Shown here: piece after piece, positions 26,117 to 33,250 of the stretch
Layout of the letters: each line of letters starts with the position of its first letter
Position numbering within the stretch: the first letter of the stretch is position 1
Assembly: GCA_023423285.1 (NCBI GenBank)
Contig: JAFAFV010000214.1
Location: 1-64,000, forward strand
Source: Bacteroidota bacterium
GTDB taxonomy: Bacteria > Bacteroidota > Bacteroidia > Chitinophagales > Chitinophagaceae
Direction: 5' to 3'
DNA: 64,000 bases
Notes under the pieces: model-generated
Databases searched by the model: none
What the model was told of the DNA's origin: nothing
Seen by the model: the letters and a program-made list of their open reading frames with translations, nothing else
Translations under genes and position numbers: made by a program

Positions 26117-27748
26117 TTACAGTTCCACAACCCTTTTTCTGCGAATGCTGTCGGCTACATTTAAAATATTTTCCGTGTCGGCTATAAGTGTGTTGATCTC
26201 CTGTTGTTTTTCTTTACCAATTTCTTTTTTAATTTGATGGTATCTTTCCAGCGCGGTGTTGTAGCTATTGTAAATACTATCAAGCCTAATGTAGGCAACT
26301 GCCATGTTTATATCCTGCAGCAAAGTTTTCCAGTCAATATCATCATATGCCTGGCGCATGGCGTCAGCTTTTTGATTCCAGTCAGATGCTTCTATCATAG
26401 CAGTGAATGCTTCTTTCAAAGCCGTTTTTTGTTCGCCCGTAACTGTTTCTGCCAGGCTCAATTCAATCAGCCGCCAGTTCTCTTCGGCAAATATTTTTTT
26501 AGCCGCGGTTAATATCTGTTGCACATTCTCTTCCTGCCGGGGAGTTAAGTAAGGTATATCAGGCTTTGTCACCAGCAAGTATTGGCTGCCCACCTCTTCC
26601 TGTGCAGCCGGCATAACGATGTCTATTTTACCTGTTTCAGCGTTCTCCACTTTTTTCAGGTAAACGGTCTGCATTTTTATTTCAGGCTTTACAGGTATGG
26701 GCTGAACACTAATAGCATGATCATAAGATAATGTAAATATTGGGCTAATATTAGCATTGGTAAGAGAAGCAACAGGTTGTGGCGATTTTTGTATACGGCT
26801 AGCTGGGTTGATCAATAAGAACAACGACATCAATGCTGCTAAAGCAAATACCTTTTTGTAACCGGGCAGGGGGCGCTGCCTAATGCCCACCATCCACTGG
26901 ATACGATGATATAAATGTTGATTTTCTCCGGCAGCTTTCATTGTAAGCAGTCCGTTATCAGCTTTGGCTGATTGCGCCACATGTAGCAACGTATTGGCAA
27001 ACAGGTGGCTATCATATTCAAACTGCAACACGCTGCCATCAGCAGTTTTTTCTCTTTCTGCTTTATATAAATTCAATAGCTCCTTAGCAAAAGGATTGAA
27101 ATATAAAAATGTAGAAATTATACATCCAATTAAATTGAGGACATAGTCGTGCTTTTTAATATGGGCCAGTTCATGTAAAATAATAGTTTCTACCTGGTCT
27201 GGTGTAAGATTGTTAATAACAGCAACGGGTAAAAGGATCACCGGTTTTAAAAAACCGATGGTAAGAGGCGTTTCTGCTAATGCAGATGTAAACAGGCGCA
27301 CTTTCTTTTTAATGCCGAGGTAAGATGCCATATCCAGCATAAAAATTTTGTACCTACCCGCTGGGCGGCTAAGTTCCTTCGTTTTTAAATTTCTTACTTC
27401 GTTAAACCCGGTGAATAATTTGAAACCTGGTATAATAAGTAATAACAGGTACAACCCGGCGGAAGTGATCGTCAGTATTTCGGAAAAACCAGTGCGGGCC
27501 AAAAAGCCAGGAAGGGCGAGCGAGGCTTGCGGCGCATAAAAGTAAACCAGTAAGGTGGTGATGAAGGCAACAAAACCAGTTACAAGCGCAGCAAAACTCA
27601 GATTGCTGAGCACGGCAGGCGTAAGGTGAGGTTTATATTTTGATAAGGCTATAATAAGCAGCCACAGCAAACCTGTTTGCCAAAAACTGTTTAATACGCT
27701 GTAGCCCAACGCAGATAGAAAATGAAGCAGGGTATCAGGCAATATCAT
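26117..27748 (-). CDS. BlaR1/MecR1-like M56 membrane metallopeptidase
   Basis: The 543-residue protein has N-terminal membrane helices (about 10-35, 45-70, 90-112), an M56 zinc peptidase domain with HELAH at 192-196 and a further helix around 290-310. A soluble C-terminal part (about 320-543) is probably periplasmic. In BlaR1/MecR1 systems, signal binding outside triggers the peptidase, which leads to cleavage of the BlaI/MecI repressor. The C-terminal part here shows no SxxK penicillin-binding motif, so beta-lactam sensing is not supported. It lies 6 bases downstream of the BlaI-type gene and is surely co-transcribed with it. Confidence 0.88.
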   Translation of the reverse strand: MILPDTLLHFLSALGYSVLNSFWQTGLLWLLIIALSKYKPHLTPAVLSNLSFAALVTGFVAFITTLLVYFYAPQASLALPGFLARTGFSEILTITSAGLYLLLLIIPGFKLFTGFNEVRNLKTKELSRPAGRYKIFMLDMASYLGIKKKVRLFTSALAETPLTIGFLKPVILLPVAVINNLTPDQVETIILHELAHIKKHDYVLNLIGCIISTFLYFNPFAKELLNLYKAEREKTADGSVLQFEYDSHLFANTLLHVAQSAKADNGLLTMKAAGENQHLYHRIQWMVGIRQRPLPGYKKVFALAALMSLFLLINPASRIQKSPQPVASLTNANISPIFTLSYDHAISVQPIPVKPEIKMQTVYLKKVENAETGKIDIVMPAAQEEVGSQYLLVTKPDIPYLTPRQEENVQQILTAAKKIFAEENWRLIELSLAETVTGEQKTALKEAFTAMIEASDWNQKADAMRQAYDDIDWKTLLQDINMAVAYIRLDSIYNSYNTALERYHQIKKEIGKEKQQEINTLIADTENILNVADSIRRKRVVEL

Positions 27749-27754
27749 TTGTCT

Positions 27755-28135
27755 TTACTTTTTGAGTTGGTTGAGCAGTTGTTGTATGTCTTCCAGTTCC
27801 TGTGGAGATACTTTGTGGTTACCAAGCGCCTGCAAAACCAGTTGCGACGAAGAGCCACCAAAGAGGTTGGTGATAAATTTACCCAGAAGTTCTTTTTGGG
27901 TGTGCTCCTTGTTACAGGCAGGCATATAAATATGCGTACGAGAGCTATCGTCACGTTTTACCAGTCCCTTTTCAAACATAATTTGCATCAACTTGAGTGT
28001 GGTGGTATAGCCTACATCTTTGGTAATCAACAATTTTTCATGTACTTCGCGCACGGTGGCCTGTCCTTTCGTCCATAACACCTGCAATATTTCCAGTTCA
28101 CTTTCAGTAGGTTTAAGTGCCTTAATTACCGCCAT
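27755..28135 (-). CDS. BlaI/MecI/CopY family transcriptional repressor
   Basis: The 126-residue protein has an N-terminal winged helix (LKPTESELEILQVLWTKGQATVREVHEKL) with the DVGYTTTLKLMQIMFEKGLVKRD recognition region. A C-terminal dimerisation helix region carries the protease-sensitive segment. BlaI-type repressors bind operators before their own operon and are inactivated by cleavage when the partner M56 peptidase is triggered. The ATG is preferred to an in-frame TTG six codons upstream. No beta-lactamase gene lies nearby, so the target of the pair is unknown. Confidence 0.9.
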   Translation of the reverse strand: MAVIKALKPTESELEILQVLWTKGQATVREVHEKLLITKDVGYTTTLKLMQIMFEKGLVKRDDSSRTHIYMPACNKEHTQKELLGKFITNLFGGSSSQLVLQALGNHKVSPQELEDIQQLLNQLKK

Positions 28136-28245
28136 AAAAATGTTTTTGTGCAATTTACGATTTGTTTCGTATAAACTACATTTACGTCTGATTCTAACGG
28201 TATTTTAACAAATACTACTCTATCTTTTTATTTAAACAAAAAGTA

Positions 28246-28253
28246 TATATTTG
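28246..28253 (+). promoter_or_regulatory. -7 box that fixes the start of the Crp/Fnr gene
   Basis: TATATTTG is a perfect TAnnTTTG match. It overlaps an in-frame TTG at 28251, which therefore cannot be the start codon; the GTG at 28290 lies about 32 bases downstream of the predicted transcription start. Confidence 0.6.
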
Positions 28254-28289
28254 CGAACCCCGAGGGTTACTAATTTTAATAATAAGATT

Positions 28290-29006
28290 GTGAATTTAAG
28301 TGGTCAATTACTATCGCCTGTTTGTGTAGACTGTAAACTCAACAATAATTCCCTGTTCTCCCATCTCAGTAGTGAGGATATGGTGGAAATGTCGAAACAC
28401 AAATCATGCAGTTCTGCCAGAAAAGGGCAAATTATATTTTCTGAGAATGGGCTGCCCATGGGGTTGTTTTGCATCAACAGCGGAAAAATAAAACTAAGCA
28501 CCACCGGCCCCGATGGAAAAGAGCAGATCCTAAGGCTTCACAAAGAAGGAGATATATTGGGTTACAGGGCTTTGGTGTCGAACGACAGGTATCACGCCAC
28601 AGCCACTGCTATTGAAGATGTAGATTTTTGCTTTATAGAGAAAGATTACTTTATGAACCTGGTTTTTACCAATGCCAGGCTTTGCGTGGCTGTTTTTAAA
28701 ATTTTGTGCGAAGACCTAAAAGGGGCAGAAGAGCATATCGTTTCCCTGTCGCAAAAAAATGTGCGCGAGCGCATGGCCGAAGCGCTATTGTTTTTTAAAG
28801 CAACTTATGGATTTGAGCCTGACGGTCAAACAATAAATGTTCAGTTCAGCCGGGAAGAAATAGCCGATTTTGTAGGTACTTCCACTGAGAGCGCCATCAG
28901 GCTATTGTCTGAGTTCAATCATGATAAGATCATTGAACTGAAAGGAAAAAAAATCAGGATCATCAATTCTGATAAACTCATCCGCACGGCCAACCTTTTA
29001 TATTAA
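28290..29006 (+). CDS. Crp/Fnr family transcriptional regulator
   Basis: The 238-residue protein has a cyclic-nucleotide-binding-type sensor domain (about 20-140, with FCINSGKIKLSTTGPDGKEQILRLHKEGDILG) and a C-terminal helix-turn-helix (SREEIADFVGTSTESAIRLLSEFNHDKII). Cysteines at CVDC (12-15) and Cys40 recall the N-terminal cluster ligands of FNR-type sensors, but spacing differs from E. coli FNR, so an Fe-S cluster is only possible. The gene stands directly before the globin and cbb3 oxidase genes, whose upstream TGA-N6-TCA dyads are likely targets. GTG start chosen from the promoter box at 28246. Confidence 0.88.
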   Translation: MNLSGQLLSPVCVDCKLNNNSLFSHLSSEDMVEMSKHKSCSSARKGQIIFSENGLPMGLFCINSGKIKLSTTGPDGKEQILRLHKEGDILGYRALVSNDRYHATATAIEDVDFCFIEKDYFMNLVFTNARLCVAVFKILCEDLKGAEEHIVSLSQKNVRERMAEALLFFKATYGFEPDGQTINVQFSREEIADFVGTSTESAIRLLSEFNHDKIIELKGKKIRIINSDKLIRTANLLY

Positions 29007-29024
29007 TTTTTGTAACGCTTTATT

Positions 29025-29038
29025 ATGACTGTGGTCAT
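29025..29038 (+). promoter_or_regulatory. Crp/Fnr-type site before the globin gene
   Basis: ATGAC-TGTG-GTCAT is a perfect 5-4-5 dyad matching the TGA-N6-TCA pattern of Crp/Fnr regulators. Its centre (29031.5) lies about 41.5 bases upstream of the transcription start predicted from the TACATTTG box at 29061-29068, the classical class II activator position. Confidence 0.7.
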
Positions 29039-29060
29039 CCTGCAAACTTTGCCTTTGCAG

Positions 29061-29068
29061 TACATTTG
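29061..29068 (+). promoter_or_regulatory. -7 box of the globin promoter
   Basis: TACATTTG matches TAnnTTTG. It ends 5 bases before the ATG at 29074, which predicts a leaderless or almost leaderless mRNA. No TTTG at -33 is present, as expected for an activator-dependent promoter. Confidence 0.6.
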
Positions 29069-29073
29069 CATAA

Positions 29074-29469
29074 ATGAAAGAATTAAAAGATATTCAATCG
29101 CTTGAAGATATCCAGCATCTTGTAAACACGTTCTACACACAGGTGCAGCAGCATACGCTTATTGGTCCCGTATTCAACAGCCGTATACAAGACCGATGGC
29201 CTGAACATCTTGAAAAAATGTATCGTTTTTGGCAAACCGTTCTTTTAGATAAACAAACCTATTTTGGCAGCCCTTTTCCACCACACGCCACATTGCCTAT
29301 TAATGAAACGCATTTTGATGCTTGGCTTTCGCTTTTTACAAATACGGTTGACAATCATTTTGCCGGCGAAAAAGCTGAGGAGGCCAAATGGCGTGCACAT
29401 AAAATGGCCACCATGTTTATCAGTAAGATCAATTATTACAGAAAAAACTCCGCGCAACCGCTGGTGTAA
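29074..29469 (+). CDS. Group III truncated hemoglobin
   Basis: The 131-residue protein fits the group III truncated globins: FYTQVQQHTLIGPVFN in the B/E region, MYRFWQTVLL with the conserved Trp, and a proximal His candidate in NETHFDAWLSLF. Such globins bind heme and handle oxygen or nitric oxide under low oxygen. It is the first gene of the respiratory island, 67 bases after the Crp/Fnr gene and behind a matching operator. It probably shares a transcript with the hemerythrin gene 32 bases downstream. Confidence 0.88.
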   Translation: MKELKDIQSLEDIQHLVNTFYTQVQQHTLIGPVFNSRIQDRWPEHLEKMYRFWQTVLLDKQTYFGSPFPPHATLPINETHFDAWLSLFTNTVDNHFAGEKAEEAKWRAHKMATMFISKINYYRKNSAQPLV

Positions 29470-29501
29470 CAAGGGTTGCAAGCAGATTTAATATTATACA
29501 A

Positions 29502-29981
29502 ATGGCTCCTATCAAACGTCATGAAGCATTGGTTCATTACTCAAAAGAACATCATTTTGGCTTATTGCTGGGGTGGAAGGTGAGGCAGGGAGTGGATAAA
29601 AATATAGATGCTGAACGCATGAAAAATTATGTGGCAGCAGCCTGTAGTGCAGAAATCATACCTCATTTCGACAATGAAGAAAGGGAACTATTTGTATTGC
29701 TTGTTCAGGATGATCCATTGCGGTTACAAGCTGAAACAGAACATGCCGCCATCAGGCAAAAGCTAAGCGATGTAACGCAGAATGCCACGCATGAAAACCT
29801 CAAAGAATTTACAGATATGCTGGATGCGCACATTCGGTTTGAAGAGCGGCAACTTTTTCCGCATATAGAGCAGCAGCAAAGTTTTGAAGCGTATGCCAGT
29901 GCTATGAAAGCACACAACGCCACTCCGCACAATGATTTTGATGCGGGCTGGAACGATCATTTCTGGAAACGCGCCCACTAA
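29502..29981 (+). CDS. Hemerythrin domain protein
   Basis: The 159-residue all-helical protein carries the HHE pattern of a di-iron hemerythrin-like domain: HYSKEHHFGLLLGW, IIPHFDNEERELF, TEHAAIRQ and HIRFEERQLFPHIE. These supply the His and Glu ligands. Soluble hemerythrin-like proteins bind oxygen, iron or nitric oxide or take part in Fe-S repair. The position between globin and cbb3 oxidase genes favours oxygen or NO handling. The ATG is clear, and the final residues NDHFWKRAH hold another His. Confidence 0.88.
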   Translation: MAPIKRHEALVHYSKEHHFGLLLGWKVRQGVDKNIDAERMKNYVAAACSAEIIPHFDNEERELFVLLVQDDPLRLQAETEHAAIRQKLSDVTQNATHENLKEFTDMLDAHIRFEERQLFPHIEQQQSFEAYASAMKAHNATPHNDFDAGWNDHFWKRAH

Positions 29982-29998
29982 GCCTGATTTTTCAAAAG

Positions 29999-30010
29999 TG
30001 ATGAAAATCA
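29999..30010 (+). promoter_or_regulatory. Possible Crp/Fnr-type site before the hemerythrin-like gene
   Basis: TGAT-GAAA-ATCA is a perfect 4-4-4 dyad that fits the FNR core. It lies 70 bases upstream of the next start codon, roughly -63 relative to a weak GAGATTTG box at 30056-30063, close to a class I position. Confidence 0.5.
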
Positions 30011-30080
30011 TATTTATATAACCTGAGTATCATTTTTTATAAAGGATGTATTGGAGAGATTTGTATAAAATAAATCAGGT

Positions 30081-30584
30081 ATGTCATCCTTTACCCAAGT
30101 TCAAGAATCAATTGGTGAAATAACCAATGAACTATATCCTGGAATGGATGTAATATTGTTAAAGATAAAAACGTTTAGGAAAAACGCCGGCGATACAGAT
30201 AGATATGAAAACGCCTTCGACATACTGGATATGTTGAAAGAAGAAATACACTCGTTAAAAACCTATGAAACAAAACTGGTTTTCCCTGGTATAAACCGCT
30301 ACTTCGGCAACAGTGAGGTATCCCTTCCTCAAAACATGCGTATTAACGAATTACACGCATTGCTGAAGAAAAAAGAGGAATTTGTAAAGAACAAAGTTTT
30401 AGACCTGGAGTTAGAACTTGAAGACAATCCTCAAAATTTGCTGGCAGAACTCGTGGCTTACTTCAAAGAACATTACTTTTGCAAAAAGGATGCTTTTTAC
30501 AAATGCATTGCAAAATTGCAAAAAAAGCAGGCTGTAAAAAGCAGCGAAAATGATGTTGTGAAGCCTGATTCACTGGCATTTTAA
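30081..30584 (+). CDS. Helical protein, possibly a divergent hemerythrin-like domain
   Basis: The 167-residue protein is predicted all-helical, with no signal or membrane segment. Two stretches recall hemerythrin helices: LKEEIHSLKTYETKLVFPGINRYF (near 53-76) and AELVAYFKEHYFCKKDAFYKCI (near 123-144). The ligand pattern is incomplete compared with its upstream neighbour, so metal binding is uncertain. It lies between the hemerythrin gene and ccoI, ending 13 bases before ccoI, which puts it in the respiratory island. A repair or chaperone role for metal centres is possible but not shown. Confidence 0.55.
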   Translation: MSSFTQVQESIGEITNELYPGMDVILLKIKTFRKNAGDTDRYENAFDILDMLKEEIHSLKTYETKLVFPGINRYFGNSEVSLPQNMRINELHALLKKKEEFVKNKVLDLELELEDNPQNLLAELVAYFKEHYFCKKDAFYKCIAKLQKKQAVKSSENDVVKPDSLAF

Positions 30585-30597
30585 AATTTGTTACATA

Positions 30598-33006
30598 TTG
30601 GAGAAGTTTTTATCCTCTACACAACTTGGCTGTTTTCACTGCGGGGAGCCCTGTGCTCATGAAAAGATCAGCCTTGATGATAAGTTGTTTTGTTGCGAAG
30701 GCTGTAAGATGGTTTATGAAATACTGAACCATAATAACCTGTGCACCTATTACGACCTGAACAGCAAACCTGGCATTACGCAAAAAGTAAAAGTGCGTGC
30801 AGACAAGTTCAGTTTTTTGGATGATGCGCAAATTGTACAAAAACTGATACAGTTTACGGATGGTAAGCAAACTCACGTCAGCTTTTACTTGCCACAAATG
30901 CACTGCAGCAGTTGCCTGTGGCTGCTCGAAAATCTTCACCGCATCAATAATGGCGTTGTATCGTCCCGTGTAAATTTTGCGCGTAAAGAAGCCTTCGTGG
31001 TTTTTAATAATAACCAGACCACGCTGCGTAAAGTAGTTGAAAATCTTACTTCCATTGGCTACGAGCCACACATCAGCCTGCAGGATATGGGCAGCGTAAA
31101 GCCTCCTTCTTACAACCGCACCCGTTTACTTAAAATAGGAATTGCAGGTTTTTGTTTTGCCAATATCATGATGATGAGCCTGCCCGAGTATTTTGCCATT
31201 GGCAGTTATATGCAGGAGCAGGTAGGCATTGCCTTTCGCTATATTAATTTTATACTGGCGCTGCCGGTTTTCTTTTATTGTTCCACAGAGTTTTTTGTTA
31301 GCGCCTGGAAAGGGTTGAAAAACCGCTATCTGAATATTGATGCGCCCATTGCACTGGCCGTGCTCATCACTTTTGGCCGCAGCCTTTATGAAATGTTCGC
31401 GCTCAACAGCAGCGGCTATTTTGATAGTATGAGCGGCATTGTGTTTTTTATGCTGGTGGGCAGGTGGGCGCAGGCCAAAACCCAAAGTGCCATCGCTTTC
31501 GACCGGGATTTTAAATCTTTTTTTCCCATTGCTGTAAACGTTCAGAAGGGAAACGAAGTAGTTCCCACCCTTATCGAAAACCTGAATGAGAACGATGTAA
31601 TTGAGGTTTATGATAACGAATTGATACCCGCTGATGCTATCCTGTCAAAAGGTAAAGCCGAAATAGATTACAGTTTTGTGAGCGGCGAAAGTCTGCCTGT
31701 AGTGAAGGAAGTGGGGGAGATCATTTATGCAGGTGGTAAGCAGCTTGGCCAAAAACTGGAACTGGTGGTGATCAAAAAGGTTTCGCAAAGTTACCTTACC
31801 AACTTATGGAATAAAGATGTATTTAAAGAAGAAAAGAAAGAGGCCGATTTTCTGCACAACGTTAGCAATTATTTTACAGCCATTGTATTTTTGATCAGCG
31901 CCTTAGCTGCCATTTACTGGTGGAACAAAGGTGAAACTACTACGATGTGGAACGCTTTAACCACCATTTTGATCATTGCCTGCCCATGCGCGTTACTGCT
32001 GTCTTCCACATTTACGAATGGTAATGTACTTAGGGTTTTAAGTAAAAATAAATTGTACTTAAGGCATCCCAATGTAATAGGAGATATTGCCGAAGTTGAC
32101 CATATTGTATTTGATAAAACCGGAACGCTTACCCAAAGTAAAAAATTACAGGTAGAATATCGCGGCCAGGCCATTAGCGAAAAGAACAAAATTTTACTTG
32201 CTTCACTGCTCAGCCAGTCCACCCACCCGCTTAGCAAAGCTGTTTTTAACCATCTTTCGGTAAAACACACTGTGCCGGTTGCGCATTTTAAAAATATAAC
32301 CGGGCAGGGTGTTGAGGGCTGGATAGAAGAAACTTATATCAAAGCTGGTAGCCGCGAGTTTGTGAGCGGTGATAAAACCAGCGCTACGGACGGTTCGGTT
32401 GTTAGTATCAAAATTGATCACGAAGTAGTGGGGGAATACGTGATAAGTAACAGGTACCGGCTTGGCATTGAAGAAGTGATTGGTAATTTAAAACAGGACT
32501 ATACCATTTCAATTTTAAGTGGCGATAATGACGCGGAAGCAGCAAATTTGAAAAAGCTTTTAAAAAATGAAAGTGAACTGCTGTTCAACCGTTCACCCGA
32601 AGAAAAGCTGGAATATATAAAATACCTGCGGGAAGTGAAAAACCAAAAGGTAATGATGATAGGAGACGGGTTGAATGATGCAGGCGCTTTGAAGCAGAGC
32701 AACGTAGGTCTGGCTGTAACCGAGGAGAGCAACAATTTTACGCCAGCCTCCGATGGTATCTTCCATTCTTCGTACTTTGGCAATCTGCATCAATTGCTGC
32801 GCTTTTCCCGCTCTGGCAGAAATATTATACTGTATAGTTTCGTGGTTTCAATTATTTATAATATTATTGGGTTATACTTTGCTGTGCAGGGTTTATTGGC
32901 ACCTGTAATTGCTGCTATACTCATGCCTGCAAGTTCTATAAGCATTATTTTATTAACTTATGGGTTAAGCGAGTGGAAAGCCCGCAGCATGGGGCTGAGA
33001 ACATGA
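30598..33006 (+). CDS. ccoI: Copper-transporting P-type ATPase for cbb3 oxidase assembly
   Basis: CcoI exports copper for insertion in the cbb3 oxidase. The 802-residue protein has an N-terminal Cys cluster (Cys12, Cys15, Cys19, and CCEGC near 32-36) typical of the CcoI/FixI branch. It also has an HMA-like metal domain with HCSSC (103-106), membrane CPC (462-464), the phosphorylation site DKTGTLT with Asp506, THPLS, and GDGLNDAGAL near the end of the ATPase core. The best start is the TTG at 30598, since no in-frame ATG precedes the Cys cluster. It directly precedes ccoS and ccoNO. Confidence 0.94.
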   Translation: MEKFLSSTQLGCFHCGEPCAHEKISLDDKLFCCEGCKMVYEILNHNNLCTYYDLNSKPGITQKVKVRADKFSFLDDAQIVQKLIQFTDGKQTHVSFYLPQMHCSSCLWLLENLHRINNGVVSSRVNFARKEAFVVFNNNQTTLRKVVENLTSIGYEPHISLQDMGSVKPPSYNRTRLLKIGIAGFCFANIMMMSLPEYFAIGSYMQEQVGIAFRYINFILALPVFFYCSTEFFVSAWKGLKNRYLNIDAPIALAVLITFGRSLYEMFALNSSGYFDSMSGIVFFMLVGRWAQAKTQSAIAFDRDFKSFFPIAVNVQKGNEVVPTLIENLNENDVIEVYDNELIPADAILSKGKAEIDYSFVSGESLPVVKEVGEIIYAGGKQLGQKLELVVIKKVSQSYLTNLWNKDVFKEEKKEADFLHNVSNYFTAIVFLISALAAIYWWNKGETTTMWNALTTILIIACPCALLLSSTFTNGNVLRVLSKNKLYLRHPNVIGDIAEVDHIVFDKTGTLTQSKKLQVEYRGQAISEKNKILLASLLSQSTHPLSKAVFNHLSVKHTVPVAHFKNITGQGVEGWIEETYIKAGSREFVSGDKTSATDGSVVSIKIDHEVVGEYVISNRYRLGIEEVIGNLKQDYTISILSGDNDAEAANLKKLLKNESELLFNRSPEEKLEYIKYLREVKNQKVMMIGDGLNDAGALKQSNVGLAVTEESNNFTPASDGIFHSSYFGNLHQLLRFSRSGRNIILYSFVVSIIYNIIGLYFAVQGLLAPVIAAILMPASSISIILLTYGLSEWKARSMGLRT

Positions 33007-33024
33007 GGAAAATCATACAGTTGT

Positions 33025-33038
33025 ATGAGTAGTGTCAT
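33025..33038 (+). promoter_or_regulatory. Crp/Fnr-type site before ccoS-ccoNO
   Basis: ATGAG-TAGT-GTCAT keeps TGA-N6-TCA and differs from the globin site mainly in the spacer and one arm base. It lies 38 bases before the ccoS start, nearly the same distance as at the globin gene (35 bases), which suggests an internal oxygen-responsive promoter. Confidence 0.55.
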
Positions 33039-33076
33039 AAAATATCAACCTTCATTAAAACAAATTGCGCCCTTTT

Positions 33077-33241
33077 ATGAGTGTCATCATTATTACTGCT
33101 ATTGTTAGTTTATTAATCGCCTCAATATTTCTTGTAGGACTGATATGGAGTGTTAAAGACGGCCAGTATGATGACGATTACTCCCCCGCAAACCGCATTT
33201 TATTCGATCATAAAAAAGAAACCGAAACCAAAAATACTTAA
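33077..33241 (+). CDS. ccoS: cbb3 oxidase maturation protein CcoS
   Basis: The 54-residue protein starts MSVIIITAIVSLLIASIFLVGLIW, one membrane helix, followed by SVKDGQYDDDYSPANRILFD. The DGQYDD section is the CcoS signature. CcoS is needed to insert heme b and copper into the catalytic subunit. Its place between ccoI and ccoNO is the standard order. It ends 9 bases before ccoNO. Confidence 0.93.
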   Translation: MSVIIITAIVSLLIASIFLVGLIWSVKDGQYDDDYSPANRILFDHKKETETKNT

Positions 33242-33250
33242 AACTATAGT

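Noticed and set aside
28251..28289. TTG start of the Crp/Fnr gene
   Set aside because: The codon is part of the TATATTTG promoter box, so it would lie upstream of the mRNA.
30081..30584. Second genuine hemerythrin
   Set aside because: The His/Glu ligand set could not be completed, so the name was not given.
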